Part shown: positions 8,864-19,268 of the stretch, piece after piece | Numbering within the stretch: the first letter of the stretch is position 1 | Layout of the letters: the number at the start of each line of letters is the position of its first letter | Assembly (NCBI GenBank): GCA_013360565.1 | Contig: JABWBI010000010.1 | Location: 1-32,465 of the forward strand | Direction: 5' to 3' | DNA from: Candidatus Sumerlaeia bacterium | GTDB taxonomy: Bacteria > Sumerlaeota > Sumerlaeia > JABWBI01 | DNA length: 32,465 nucleotides | Notes under the pieces: generated by a model | Databases searched by the model: none | What the model saw: only the letters and a program-made list of their open reading frames with translations | What the model was told of the DNA's origin: nothing | Made by a program: the position numbers and the translations under genes

Positions 8864-11089
8864 ATGGCTCCGGGACCGCTCAGCGTCGCCTTCCTCTGGC
8901 ACCAGCATCAGCCGCACTACCGCGACCTGATGACCGGCGAGCATCTGATGCCCTGGGTCCGTCTCCACGGCGTCAAGGACTACCTCGACATGGCCCTCAT
9001 CCTCGAGGAGTTCCCCGGCATGAGGCTCAACATCAACCTCGTCCCCTCTCTCGTCGAGCAGCTCGAGCAATTCGCCCAGAACGAGGCGAACGACCCCTGG
9101 CTCCGCCTCGCCGAACGGCCCGCGGCCGAGCTCTCCGGCGCGGAGAAGGTCCTGATCCTCCAGCGCTTCTTCTCCGCCAACTACGACACGATGATCGCCC
9201 CGCACGAGCGGTACCATGACCTGCACCGCCGCCGGGGCTGGCCCAGGGAGGGAAGGGACCTCGCCCACCGTGCTCACTTCTTCACCGAGGACGACTGGCG
9301 CGACCTCCAGGTGTGGTTCCACCTCGCCTGGACCGATCCCCTCCTCATCGAGCGCGATGCCGAGCTCCGCGCTCTCATGGACAAGGGCCGCAGCTTCACC
9401 GAAGACGACAAGCGCCTGCTCGCTGCCAAGCACCGGGCCATCCTCGCGGAGATCGTCCCGGCTCACCGCCGGCTGCAGGAGTCCGGGCAGCTCGAAGTGA
9501 CGACGAGCCCGTTCTACCATCCGATTCTCCCGCTGCTCTGCGACACTGACTGGGCCCGGGAGGCGCGGCCCGACCTGCCGCTGCCGAAGGCGCGATTCCG
9601 CCATCCCGAGGATGCCCGCGAGCAGGTCGAGCGCGCCCTGGCCTTCATGGCTCAGCGCCTCGGCGCCCCCCCGCGCGGCATGTGGCCCAGCGAGGGCTCC
9701 GTCTGCCCCGAGATCATCCCCATCCTCGCTCGGGCCGGCGTGCAGTGGATCGCCACCGATGAGGAGGTCCTTGCCCTCAGCCTCGGCATCCCCCCCTTCA
9801 CGCGCGACCGCGCCGGCCGCGTCAACAACATGGATGCACTCTACCGGCCCTACGCCGTCGAGGTCGAGGGCCATCGCCTCTCCATGGTCTTCCGCGACCA
9901 CGACCTCTCCGACTTCATCGGCTTTCACGCCGCCGGATTCGACCCCGCCGAGGCCGCCAAGCGCATGATCGCCCGCCTCGAGGACATCTGGTTCTTCCTG
10001 AAGGAGGCCGAGGGCCCCCACCTTGTCTCCATCATCCTCGATGGGGAGAACTGCTGGGAGTTCTATCGCCAGGACGGCCTGCCCTTTCTGCGCGCTCTCT
10101 ACGGAGGACTCTGCGCTTCGGACAAGCTTCACCCCGTTCGCATCGGAGATTTCCTCGCGGAGCATCCGCCGTCCCGCACGCTTGCGCGCCTCCACGCGGG
10201 GTCATGGATCAACCACGACTTCTCGATCTGGATCGGTCACCGCGAGGACAACGAGGCCTGGGATCGCCTCTCGCACACCCGCGACCGCGTCACCGGGCAC
10301 ATCGAGCTCAGCCGGGACTCGCTCTCGCCGGAGCAGATCGAGCAGGCGCGCAGAGCGATTCTGATCGCGGAGGGCTCGGACTGGAACTGGTGGTACGGGG
10401 ACGATCACTCGTCGGGAATGGACGACCAGTTCGACGACCTCTACCGCCGCCACCTCATCGCCGCCCACCGCGCCGTCGGACTCGAGCCACCGCTCACTCT
10501 GCTGAGGCCCATCACCTCCCAGGGTGAACCCGGCTTCCACGCCCCTCCGCGCGGCCTCGTCGAGATCACTGTCGACGGACGAGACTCTCACTTCTTCGAA
10601 TGGGCCGCCGCCGGCCACTGTGATCCGCTCCACGGCGGCGGATCGATGCACCGCGCCGAGGCGGTCATCGCCGCCCTCCGCTACGGCTTCACCCGCGACC
10701 AGCTCGCCGTCCGCATCGACCTCGTCTCCTCTCTCTGGGATCGCGCCGGCGACGGACTCGTCACCATCGACCTGCTCATCCATGAGCCCGACCCCTGCCG
10801 CATGGTCTTCGAGCTCCCCCCGGGGGGAGGGAGTGGCCCCGTCTTCGCCACGCTCCGGCCCGCCGAGGGCAACGGCGGGACGCGCCCTCTCGTCGCCTCC
10901 GCCGCCTGGGACCGCATCTTCGAAGCTCTCATCCCGCTCTCCACCCTCGGGGCCAAGCCCGGTGGACGGCTTCTCTTTCAGGCCTGTGTCCGCGCCGATG
11001 GCCAAGAGCTCGACCGCGCACCTGCCCGCACCCCGCTCACGGCCCCCATCCCTGACGAGGACTGGGAGGCGCAGAACTGGGTCGTATGA
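8864..11089 (+). CDS. Glycoside hydrolase family 57 (alpha-amylase/glucanotransferase-like)
   Basis: Start MAPGPLSVAFLWHQHQPHYRD; LNINLVPSLVEQLE; GMWPSEGSVCPEIIPILARAGVQWIATDEEVL; ILDGENCWEFY. The longer ORF-track start at 8240 runs antisense through the upstream gene. Confidence 0.9.
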   Translation: MAPGPLSVAFLWHQHQPHYRDLMTGEHLMPWVRLHGVKDYLDMALILEEFPGMRLNINLVPSLVEQLEQFAQNEANDPWLRLAERPAAELSGAEKVLILQRFFSANYDTMIAPHERYHDLHRRRGWPREGRDLAHRAHFFTEDDWRDLQVWFHLAWTDPLLIERDAELRALMDKGRSFTEDDKRLLAAKHRAILAEIVPAHRRLQESGQLEVTTSPFYHPILPLLCDTDWAREARPDLPLPKARFRHPEDAREQVERALAFMAQRLGAPPRGMWPSEGSVCPEIIPILARAGVQWIATDEEVLALSLGIPPFTRDRAGRVNNMDALYRPYAVEVEGHRLSMVFRDHDLSDFIGFHAAGFDPAEAAKRMIARLEDIWFFLKEAEGPHLVSIILDGENCWEFYRQDGLPFLRALYGGLCASDKLHPVRIGDFLAEHPPSRTLARLHAGSWINHDFSIWIGHREDNEAWDRLSHTRDRVTGHIELSRDSLSPEQIEQARRAILIAEGSDWNWWYGDDHSSGMDDQFDDLYRRHLIAAHRAVGLEPPLTLLRPITSQGEPGFHAPPRGLVEITVDGRDSHFFEWAAAGHCDPLHGGGSMHRAEAVIAALRYGFTRDQLAVRIDLVSSLWDRAGDGLVTIDLLIHEPDPCRMVFELPPGGGSGPVFATLRPAEGNGGTRPLVASAAWDRIFEALIPLSTLGAKPGGRLLFQACVRADGQELDRAPARTPLTAPIPDEDWEAQNWVV

Positions 11090-11170
11090 GGGCCGCGCCC
11101 CGCGACGGCGCCCTTGCACGCGCGGCCTGTCCGGGTGCACTGTGAGAGCTCCACAGCCGACCCTTCACCC

Positions 11171-13405
11171 ATGACCACCGGCGTCTCCGGCATCACGCCC
11201 GCCCAGCGTCCCGTCGAGGAGCAGTCTGCCGCCGAGCTCTTCCCGAAGCTCGAAGAGCGCTTCGAGCCGCGCCAAGTCAAGCTGATCGAGAGGGCCCTGG
11301 CCACCGCTGTCGAGGCGCACGCCGGCCAGGTGCGGCGCAGCGGTCTGCCCTACGCCACCCACCCCATCGCCGTCGCACAGATTCTCTACGACCTTCAGAT
11401 GGACTCGACCTCCATCTGCGCGGGGCTCCTCCACGACGCGCTCGAGGACACCCCGCTGACCCACGAGGGCCTCGCCGCCGAATTCGGCGAAGACGTCGCC
11501 GCCCTCGTCGAGGGCGTCACCAAGATCGGTGTCCTCTCCTCCCAGGGCAAGATGCGCCGCCAGGTCGAGAGTCTCCGCAAGATGATCCTCGCGATGTCCC
11601 GCGACATCCGGGTGGTCATCATCAAGCTCGCCGACCGGCTTCACAACATGAGGACCCTGCGGTGGCTTCAGCCCGATCGCCGCGTCGCCATCTCCCAAGA
11701 CACCGTCGAGGTCTTCGCCCCGCTCGCGTCGCGGCTCGGCATGGCCCGCATCAAGAGCGACCTCGAGGACCTCTCGATGCGCTGGCTCCAGCCCGAGGCC
11801 TACGAGTACATCGCCGCCAAGGTGGCCCGCGGCCGCGCCCACCGCGAGAAGCTTGTCGAGCGGTTCGTCACCTTTCTCCAGGATCTCCTCCAGGAGTCTC
11901 AGATCCCCGTCGCCGAGATCTCCGGCCGCCCGAAGCACTTCCACTCCATCTGGATGAAGATGAAGCGCCAGGGCCTCAGCTTCGACGAGGTCTTCGACCT
12001 CCTCGCCATCCGCATCATCACCGAGACGGTCTCCGACTGCTACGACTGCATCGGCGTCATCCACGGGGAGTGGAAGCCCCTGCCCGGCCGGTTCAAGGAC
12101 TACATCGCCGTCCCCAAGGAGAACATGTACCAGAGCCTCCACACGACCGTCGTCGGCATCGGCGGCGAGATCGTCGAGATTCAGATCCGCACCCGTGACA
12201 TGCACCGCGTCTCCGAGATGGGCGTCGCCGCGCACTGGAAGTACAAGGAGGGCCACGGACGCGAGCACGAGCTCGACGACAAGCTCGTCTGGCTCCGCCA
12301 GATGGTCGACTGGATCCAGGACGTCCGCGACCCCAGCGAGTTCCTCGACGCCCTCCGCGGAGACGTCTTCGCCGACACTGTCTTCTGCTTCACTCCCCAG
12401 GGAGACGTCATCGAGCTGCCGCAGGGGTCCACCGTCATCGACTTCGCCTTCGCGATCCACTCCCAGGTGGGCAACACCTGCGTCGGGGCCCGCGTCAACA
12501 AGAAGATGGCGCCCCTGCGCACCGAGCTGCACAGCGGCGACCTCGTCGAAATCATCACCGCCAAGAACGGCCATCCCACACGCGACTGGCTCGAGTTCGC
12601 CAAGACCAATCGCGCCCGCAACAAGATCCGGCATCACCTGCGCACAGAGAACCAGGAGGCCAACGTCGCCGCCGGGCGCGAGGCCATCCTCCGGGCCCTC
12701 CGTGGGCGGCATGTGTCACTGTCCGGCGACGAGATCGCCGAGAGGCTCGCGCCCCACCTCACGTCGCTTCGCGTCCGCTCGGTCGAAGAGATCTTCGCCG
12801 AGGTCGGATTCGGCTCGATGCACCTCAACACCGTCGTCAACCGCATCCTGGAATCCGAGCCGCGCGAGGAGAGGACCGCTGAGCGCCGGCGCCGGCCCAG
12901 GACAGCGCTCCCCTCCAAGCCCACCGCCGACGGCGTCACCGTCAATGGCGTCATGGTGGCCGGGGTCGGCAACGCGATGGTCCGATTCGGCTCGTGCTGC
13001 GTCCCCATGCCCGGCGACGCCATCACGGGCTTCGTCACCCGGGGGCGCGGAGTGACGATTCACAAGACCTCCTGCCCGAGCCTGCTGCGTATGAAGGCCA
13101 ACCCCCAGAACGCTGGACGGATCATCGACGTCGCCTGGGACTCGTCTGCCCAGCCGGCTCAGACCGTCGAGATCCGTGCCGTCGCCCGCGACCGCACCGG
13201 CCTGCTCGCGGATGTGAGCAACGCGATCACCGCGCGCGGGATCTTCATCGAGAGTTCCTCGTCGCGGAGCAACCGCGACGCGACCGCGACGCTGCGCTTC
13301 ACGCTCCTCGTCCGCTCCGCCAATCAGCTCAATGCCGTGATGGAACAGCTCCGGCGCGTCAAAGGCGTCGTCGAATTGACCTGCAGCGGCCGCGGACCGG
13401 CCTGA
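11171..13405 (+). CDS. RelA/SpoT family (p)ppGpp synthetase/hydrolase
   Basis: HD domain (HAGQVRRSGLPYATHPIAVAQIL, LLHDALEDT, KLADRLHNMRTL); synthetase region (RPKHFHSIWMKMKRQGLSFDEVFDLLAIRIIT, YQSLHTTVVG); TGS (DVFADTVFCFTPQGDVIELPQGSTVIDFAFAIHSQVG); ACT at the C-terminus. Confidence 0.93.
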   Translation: MTTGVSGITPAQRPVEEQSAAELFPKLEERFEPRQVKLIERALATAVEAHAGQVRRSGLPYATHPIAVAQILYDLQMDSTSICAGLLHDALEDTPLTHEGLAAEFGEDVAALVEGVTKIGVLSSQGKMRRQVESLRKMILAMSRDIRVVIIKLADRLHNMRTLRWLQPDRRVAISQDTVEVFAPLASRLGMARIKSDLEDLSMRWLQPEAYEYIAAKVARGRAHREKLVERFVTFLQDLLQESQIPVAEISGRPKHFHSIWMKMKRQGLSFDEVFDLLAIRIITETVSDCYDCIGVIHGEWKPLPGRFKDYIAVPKENMYQSLHTTVVGIGGEIVEIQIRTRDMHRVSEMGVAAHWKYKEGHGREHELDDKLVWLRQMVDWIQDVRDPSEFLDALRGDVFADTVFCFTPQGDVIELPQGSTVIDFAFAIHSQVGNTCVGARVNKKMAPLRTELHSGDLVEIITAKNGHPTRDWLEFAKTNRARNKIRHHLRTENQEANVAAGREAILRALRGRHVSLSGDEIAERLAPHLTSLRVRSVEEIFAEVGFGSMHLNTVVNRILESEPREERTAERRRRPRTALPSKPTADGVTVNGVMVAGVGNAMVRFGSCCVPMPGDAITGFVTRGRGVTIHKTSCPSLLRMKANPQNAGRIIDVAWDSSAQPAQTVEIRAVARDRTGLLADVSNAITARGIFIESSSSRSNRDATATLRFTLLVRSANQLNAVMEQLRRVKGVVELTCSGRGPA

Positions 13406-13411
13406 CCGGCG

Positions 13412-13618
13412 TCAGCCCTTCTTGGTGACGCTGGCCGCCTGGGGGCCCTTGCGGCCCTGCTCCACTTCGAACGTCACCGCATCGCCCTCGGCGAGTGTGC
13501 GGAAGCCGTCGGAGTTGATCGCGGTGTGGTGGACGAAGAGATCCTTGCCTCCATCGTCAGGGACGATGAAGCCGAACCCCTTCTTGTCGTTGAACCACTT
13601 GACTTTTCCAGTGGGCAT
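13412..13618 (-). CDS. Cold-shock domain protein (CspA family), copy 1
   Basis: [71 protein letters not shown]1 and RNP2 intact. Confidence 0.95.
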   Translation of the reverse strand: MPTGKVKWFNDKKGFGFIVPDDGGKDLFVHHTAINSDGFRTLAEGDAVTFEVEQGRKGPQAASVTKKG

Positions 13619-13797
13619 TTCGGTGAAACCTCGATCCCGGCATTGGCGCCCGGCTGCGACCTGTCTGACTGCCGATGCGGCACAGCGACCCCGGCTGCGA
13701 CACATCCCGGTGGACATCATCGGTGATGACTGGAGGAATCCCGGCGAGTGGACAGAGACCTTGGCCCCAGAGGCGTGTTTCGGCATTTCTGCTGCCG

Positions 13798-13826
13798 AGA
13801 CAACGCCTCCGCCGTGCCGATGTCAA
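13798..13826 (-). promoter_or_regulatory. Candidate sigma70-type promoter of csp copy 1 (TTGACA-17-TTGTCT)
   Basis: Minus strand TTGACA (13826-13821), 17-nt spacer, TTGTCT (13803-13798); about 170 nt upstream of the start codon. Confidence 0.45.
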
Positions 13827-13868
13827 GTCTCTTTCCCGTCCGGCACGCCACTCGCCGGAGGCCACGCC

Positions 13869-14072
13869 TCAGACCCGGACGACGTTGGACGCCTGAGGAC
13901 CCTTGCGGCCTTCCTCGACGTCGAACGACACCGCTTCCCCGTCGCTCAGCGTGCGAAACCCCTTGGACTGGATCGCGGAGTGGTGGACGAAGATGTCCTT
14001 TCCTCCGTCGTCGGGGACGATGAACCCGAACCCCTTTTTCTCATTGAACCACTTGACTTTGCCAGTGGGCAT
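13869..14072 (-). CDS. Cold-shock domain protein (CspA family), copy 2
   Basis: [67 protein letters not shown]. Confidence 0.95.
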   Translation of the reverse strand: MPTGKVKWFNEKKGFGFIVPDDGGKDIFVHHSAIQSKGFRTLSDGEAVSFDVEEGRKGPQASNVVRV

Positions 14073-14234
14073 GGTGCCGGCCTCTCTCAATTGTGTGCAG
14101 ACCGCTCGAGCCCTTGGCCACCGCTTCCCGGCACGGCCCAGCGCTCCCGGGATGCGGGCAGCCTGTTCCTGGAATGTCGCGGGGAGAGAGATGGTCAGAG
14201 GGATTCGGGAAATCGGTCTCCGTTGTTCGCGGGG

Positions 14235-14263
14235 AACACACCACCGGCGCGCGGGCCTGTCAA
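14235..14263 (-). promoter_or_regulatory. Candidate promoter of csp copy 2 (TTGACA-17-TGTGTT)
   Basis: Minus strand TTGACA (14263-14258), 17-nt spacer, TGTGTT (14240-14235); about 160 nt upstream of the start codon. Confidence 0.45.
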
Positions 14264-14278
14264 GCCTCCGCGAGGGGC

Positions 14279-15751
14279 TCACGAGGACTTCGTCATCTTC
14301 TGGAAGAGCCGCTCGTACGCCTTGGCTGACGTCGCCCAGGAGTGATCGCGCTTCATCGCCGACGAGACCAGCGCTCGCCACACGGGCTGTTCGCCCGTGA
14401 ACATCGCCAGCGCCCGGTCGAGCGCCCCCCTCAGGCCCTCCGCCGTGTACTCGGTGAAGCAAAAACCACTCGCCGTGCCAGCCGCCAGTGTCTCCTTGGT
14501 CGAATCGGTCACCGAGTCAGCCAGGCCGCCCGTCGCATGCACGACGGGGATCGTCCCGTAGCGCATCGAGTAGAGCTGATTCAGGCCGCACGGCTCGTAG
14601 CGTGAGGGCATCAGAAAAATGTCCGCCCCGGCCTCGATCTCATGCGCGGTGCGCTCATCAAACGCAAAGTGGGCAGCCAGCTTTTTCGGGTGCTTCTCCG
14701 CGGCAGCGCGCAGCAGCGCCTCGATCTCCGGGTCGCCGGTGCCCAGCAGCACCATCTGAACATCCCGTTCGAGCAGCGCCTCGAGCACCTGTGCGATCAG
14801 GTCGAACCCCTTCTGCTCGGCCAGGCGGGAGATCATCCCGATCAGCGGCGTGTCCGGCCGCTGTGGCAGTCCGTTGGCCATCTGGAGCGTCGCCTTGCAC
14901 ACCGCCTTTCCCGAGAGATCGGCCTCCGAGTAGTTCTCCGGGATCAGCGGGTCGGTCGCCGGGTTCCACACCGTGTCGTCGATCCCATTGAGGATCCCCG
15001 TCAGGCGTGAGCCCCGGGTCCGAAGCACCCCGTGAAGACCACACCCATGCTCCTCCGTCTGGATTTCCTTCGCGTAGCGCGGCGAGACCGTCGAGATGTG
15101 ATCCGAGAACAGAATGCCCGCCTTCAGCAGGTTCACCTTGTCGAAGAACTCGAGTCCGTCGGGGTTGAAGAGGCCCCAGTCGATGCCGATCTCTGGCAGG
15201 ATCGCGGGGTCGGCCAGCCCCTGGTAGGCCAGATTGTGGATCGTGAAGAGCACCGCGATGTTCGAGTAGAACGGGTCCGAGAAGAGGATCGGCCACTTCC
15301 GCAGATACGTCGGGATCAGCGCCATCTGCCAGTCATTCGCCTGGATCACGTCCGGCGACCAGTCCAGCCCTTTGAGCATCCAGATCGCCGCCAAGCTGGC
15401 GAACGCGAAGCGCAGCGGATTGTCAGGGTAGTCCGCGCCGCCTTCCCCGTACAGGCCCGCCCGGTCGAACAGCGCCGGGCACTGCACGAAGTACACCGGC
15501 ACCGTTGAGTTCGGAAACTGCGTCCGGAAGACCTGCCCCCGGAAGCGCCGGTCGGCGAGGAACACGTCCAGCTCCCGCATCACGGGCAGCAGGTGATACT
15601 GGTCCGGATCGACGCAGCGGTACAGCGGCATGACCACCCGGACGTCGTGCCCCAGCGCCGCCAGCGCCTTCGGCAGAGCCCCGGCGACGTCGGCGAGCCC
15701 CCCCGTCTTGGCGAAGGGCGCCACTTCCGGCGATGCGATGAGAATCCTCAC
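14279..15751 (-). CDS. glgA: Glycogen synthase (ADP-glucose type, GT5)
   Basis: [94 protein letters not shown]. Confidence 0.95.
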   Translation of the reverse strand: MRILIASPEVAPFAKTGGLADVAGALPKALAALGHDVRVVMPLYRCVDPDQYHLLPVMRELDVFLADRRFRGQVFRTQFPNSTVPVYFVQCPALFDRAGLYGEGGADYPDNPLRFAFASLAAIWMLKGLDWSPDVIQANDWQMALIPTYLRKWPILFSDPFYSNIAVLFTIHNLAYQGLADPAILPEIGIDWGLFNPDGLEFFDKVNLLKAGILFSDHISTVSPRYAKEIQTEEHGCGLHGVLRTRGSRLTGILNGIDDTVWNPATDPLIPENYSEADLSGKAVCKATLQMANGLPQRPDTPLIGMISRLAEQKGFDLIAQVLEALLERDVQMVLLGTGDPEIEALLRAAAEKHPKKLAAHFAFDERTAHEIEAGADIFLMPSRYEPCGLNQLYSMRYGTIPVVHATGGLADSVTDSTKETLAAGTASGFCFTEYTAEGLRGALDRALAMFTGEQPVWRALVSSAMKRDHSWATSAKAYERLFQKMTKSS

Positions 15752-15922
15752 GCCACGGAACTCCTGCGGGCCGGGCCCACCGCCCCGCCGTCTGTATTCG
15801 AAAGCAAAATCCCCGTGTTGTCCAGGGCTCCCTCACCGAAGTCAAGCCGGAAAGGATGGCACTGCCGTGTTTTGCCTTGCTGATTGCCCCGCCGCTCCCC
15901 AGTGTGCCGCCGGGTGACGGCG

Positions 15923-17944
15923 ATGACTCCTCTGGCGATTCTCACGGCCCTCGACTGGGTCCTGATCGTTCTCTATTTCGTGATCTCTCTCGGTCTGGCT
16001 CTCGCCTTCTCCCGGCGCGCTGGACGATCCACGGGCGAGTTCTTCACCTCCGGCGGCGCGGCCCCCTGGTGGCTCGCCGGCATCTCCATGGTCGCAACGA
16101 CCTTCGCCGCCGACACACCGCTGGCCGTGACGGGTCTCGTCGCCGCCGGCGGCGTCGTCGCCAATTGGTTCTGGTGGTCCCTCACGATGTCCGTGATGGC
16201 GACGGTCTTCATCTACGCCAAGATGTGGCGCCGCGTCGGCGTCATGACCGACGTCGAGTTCTCCGAGATCCGCTATTCCGGCAAGCCCGCCGCCTTCCTG
16301 CGAGGCTTCCGGGCCCTCTATCTCGGCGTCCTGATGAACTGCATCATCCTCGGCTGGGTGACGAAGGGCATGATCGTCGTCATCACCGAGTTCCTCACCC
16401 GGGATCAGGCCACGGGGGGACAGGTCACGCAGACGCTCCTCGCCTGGTTCGGCTGGTTCATCGCCCTCATCCCCCGCGAAGCGGCGCAGCCTGGCCCCGC
16501 CGAGGCCGCCTGGGGCGTCATGATCATCCTCTATGCCGTCACCGGCCTCTACGCCTTGCTCGCGGGCCTGTGGGGAGTGCTCGTGACGGACTTCTTCCAG
16601 TTCCTCATCGCCATCGGAATGGCCATCTGTCTCGCGGTCCTGGCGCTGGGCGAGGTCGGCGGCGCGGAGGGGCTCCAGCAGAGCCTTGTCGAGCAGCATG
16701 GCGACCAAGCCGCCCTCTACACCAATGTCCTCCCTCGCCGCGCCCCGGCTCCCACCTACACGGCCGAGCAGCTCGCCTCGCTCGAGTGGACCGCCCCGCC
16801 GTCACTCGTGGCCTCGCAGTTCATCGATCCTGTCGCACCGGAGGGGGCCGACTGGGCCTTGCCGAAGACCGGCGTCGGCAGCTCGATGCTCTTTCCCTTC
16901 CTCGTCTTCATCTGCATCCAGTGGTGGTCCGTGTGGTACCCCGGCCACGAGCCCGGCGGCGGAGGCTATGTCGCCCAGCGGATCCTCTCGGCCAAAGACG
17001 AGCGCCATTCTCTCTTCGCGACACTCCTCTTCAGCCTCTGCCACTTCGCCCTCCGTCCGTGGCCCTGGGTCATCGTCGGGCTTTTCGCCGTCGTGCGCTA
17101 CTCGGGACAGCCGGCCTTCGAAGACAACCCCAACACCGGGTACGCCATGGCCATGTTTGATCTCCTCGGCCCCGGCCTCCTCGGCCTGATGCTCGTCTCC
17201 TTCCTCGCCGCCTTCATGTCCACGATCGCGACGCAGATCAACTGGGGCTCCTCCTACATCGTCAACGACCTCTACGCCCGCTTCATCCGCCCTCATGCCG
17301 ACCAGCGCCACCTCGTCCGCGCCTCCCGCGTCACCACACTCTTCGTCGTCGTCCTCGGCCTCCTCATCTCGACACAGATCGACCGCGTCGAGGGGGCATG
17401 GCTCACCGTCATGGGCCTCGGCGCCGGCACCGGTCTCGTCTACATGCTTCGCTGGTTCTGGTGGCGGATCTCGGCGCTCACCGAGATCGCCGCCATGATC
17501 ACCAGCCTCTCCGTCTGGTGCCTCCTCTGGGCGCTCAACAGGTATTGGCTGGGGCCCCATCTCCACTTCGTCCTCAACGAGCCCACCCGCATCCTCATCA
17601 CCGTTCTCTGCTCGATCGCCGTCTGGGTCCCCGTCACCCTCGCCTCCCGGCCCGCCGACCTCGAGCGCCTGCGGGACTTCTATCGCCGCGCCCGGCCCGG
17701 AGGCCCCGGCTGGAAGCCCATCGCGGCGCAGCTGCCCGATGTCCAGCCCAGCCGCACGCTGGGGACGGACATCATCAACTGGATTCTCGGCTGCGTCATG
17801 ATCTACGGTGTGCTCTTCGGCACCTGGAAGCTCATCCTCGGTCAGACCGGACCGGCTCTGCTCTGCCTCGGCGCCGGAGCCGCCGCGATCGCTCTCATCA
17901 CCGCGAATTTGGCTCGCCGCGGGTTCGAGACCTTTGCCAAATGA
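15923..17944 (+). CDS. Sodium:solute symporter (SSS) family transporter
   Basis: Multi-TM protein; FFTSGGAAPWWLAGISMVATTFAADTPLAVTG; STIATQINWGSSYIVNDLYARFIRP. Likely ATG at 15923; the ORF track begins at a TTG. Confidence 0.88.
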   Translation: MTPLAILTALDWVLIVLYFVISLGLALAFSRRAGRSTGEFFTSGGAAPWWLAGISMVATTFAADTPLAVTGLVAAGGVVANWFWWSLTMSVMATVFIYAKMWRRVGVMTDVEFSEIRYSGKPAAFLRGFRALYLGVLMNCIILGWVTKGMIVVITEFLTRDQATGGQVTQTLLAWFGWFIALIPREAAQPGPAEAAWGVMIILYAVTGLYALLAGLWGVLVTDFFQFLIAIGMAICLAVLALGEVGGAEGLQQSLVEQHGDQAALYTNVLPRRAPAPTYTAEQLASLEWTAPPSLVASQFIDPVAPEGADWALPKTGVGSSMLFPFLVFICIQWWSVWYPGHEPGGGGYVAQRILSAKDERHSLFATLLFSLCHFALRPWPWVIVGLFAVVRYSGQPAFEDNPNTGYAMAMFDLLGPGLLGLMLVSFLAAFMSTIATQINWGSSYIVNDLYARFIRPHADQRHLVRASRVTTLFVVVLGLLISTQIDRVEGAWLTVMGLGAGTGLVYMLRWFWWRISALTEIAAMITSLSVWCLLWALNRYWLGPHLHFVLNEPTRILITVLCSIAVWVPVTLASRPADLERLRDFYRRARPGGPGWKPIAAQLPDVQPSRTLGTDIINWILGCVMIYGVLFGTWKLILGQTGPALLCLGAGAAAIALITANLARRGFETFAK

Positions 17945-17972
17945 TCCCGTGTCCACGGAAGGGAGACCGCCT

Positions 17973-19268
17973 TTGCATTCGCTCCGAGTCCTCACCGCGC
18001 TCGCCGCCGCCGCCCTGCTCGGCTGCCACACGTTTCACATCGAGCGCCGCGTCCCCGCCTCCGGCCTGCTCGCCAATCAGACCGGCGTCGACCGCGCCGT
18101 CCCGCTCTCGCCGCGGACCTACGAGCGGGTCCCGCTCCTGACCATGGAGCGCGAGACGGCCAGGCTCTGCCTCGAGGCGACCGGGGTCGAGATGCCCCCC
18201 TCCATCGTCTTCGCCGTCGGCGACGATCAGGGCATCATCCTCGAGCGGGCCTTCGGCTTCTCACGGCTCGAGGGCGGCCGGCCCCAGCCCGCGACTCTGG
18301 AGACCATGTACGACCTCGCCTCGCTCACCAAGGTCATCGCCACCACCACCGCCATCATGCAGCTCGTCGACCGCGGTCTCGTCGACCTCGACGCCCCCGT
18401 GGTCCGCTATCTCCCCGAGTATGCCAACCACGGCAAAGAGGCCATCACCGTCCGCCAGTGCCTCACTCACACGGCCGGCTTCCATCCGTTCTACCGCCTC
18501 TGGGAAATCGTCGACACCCCGGAGGAAGCCCGCGCCCACATCGAGAACTGCGAGTTGGACTCCACCCCTGGCACCCGCTACGTGTACAGTGACGTCGGTT
18601 TCCTCACGCTCGGCTGGATCGTCGAGCGCGTCACCGGCCAGCCGCTCGATGCCTATTGCCAGCAGAGCATCTGGACCCCCCTTGGGATGACCAGCACCAT
18701 GTTCAACCCGCCCGAGACGCTGCGCCCGGTCTGCGCGGCCACCGAGAATGACCAGGCGCTGGGCCGCGGGGTCGTCCAGGGGCAAGTCCATGACGAGAAC
18801 GCCGCGTTCCTCGGAGGGGTCGCGGGCCACGCGGGCCTCTTCTCGACCGCCAGCGACCTCTCGCGATTCGCCATCATGATCCTCCGCGGCGGCGAAATGC
18901 GGGGCCGCCGTGTCCTCAGCGAGGAGTCGGTCCGTGAAATGACACGTGCCCAGATCACGCTCCCCGACACCGACGGCGACCTCACGGCGCGAGCCCTCGG
19001 CTGGTGGTCGCACGCCACGCCCGCCTACGAGAGCACGATGGGCGGCCAGGGCTTCTCGGCCAGCGCCTTCGGCCACACCGGATACACGGGACCCGCGATC
19101 CAGATCGACCCCGAGCGCCGCCTCTTCGCCGTCTTCCTCTGCAACCGCCTCCATGCCCGCCAGTCCCAGGCGCAGATGAGCGCCGAGGACTGGCGCGCCG
19201 ACACCTTCCGCCGCATGCGACCGGTCCGCGCTGAGTTCTTCAACATCGTCTCGCGCGAGATCCGATGA
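17973..19268 (+). CDS. Serine hydrolase (class C beta-lactamase-like), putative lipoprotein
   Basis: YDLASLTKVIATTTA (SxxK), YSDVGF (YxN-like), HTGYTG. Likely TTG start gives MHSLRVLTALAAAALLGCHTF with a lipobox; SD GGAAGGGAG just upstream. An alternative is GTG 17949. Confidence 0.85.
   Translation: MHSLRVLTALAAAALLGCHTFHIERRVPASGLLANQTGVDRAVPLSPRTYERVPLLTMERETARLCLEATGVEMPPSIVFAVGDDQGIILERAFGFSRLEGGRPQPATLETMYDLASLTKVIATTTAIMQLVDRGLVDLDAPVVRYLPEYANHGKEAITVRQCLTHTAGFHPFYRLWEIVDTPEEARAHIENCELDSTPGTRYVYSDVGFLTLGWIVERVTGQPLDAYCQQSIWTPLGMTSTMFNPPETLRPVCAATENDQALGRGVVQGQVHDENAAFLGGVAGHAGLFSTASDLSRFAIMILRGGEMRGRRVLSEESVREMTRAQITLPDTDGDLTARALGWWSHATPAYESTMGGQGFSASAFGHTGYTGPAIQIDPERRLFAVFLCNRLHARQSQAQMSAEDWRADTFRRMRPVRAEFFNIVSREIR

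Noticed and set aside
8831-10195. 454-aa minus-strand ORF opposite GH57
   Set aside because: Antisense shadow; no recognisable motifs.
11165-12712. 515-aa minus-strand ORF opposite relA/spoT
   Set aside because: Leu/Val/Asp/Gly-rich antisense shadow of a strongly conserved gene.
16802-18031. 409-aa minus-strand ORF opposite the SSS transporter
   Set aside because: Highly acidic Gly/Asp/Glu-rich text typical of the antisense of a GC-rich membrane protein gene.
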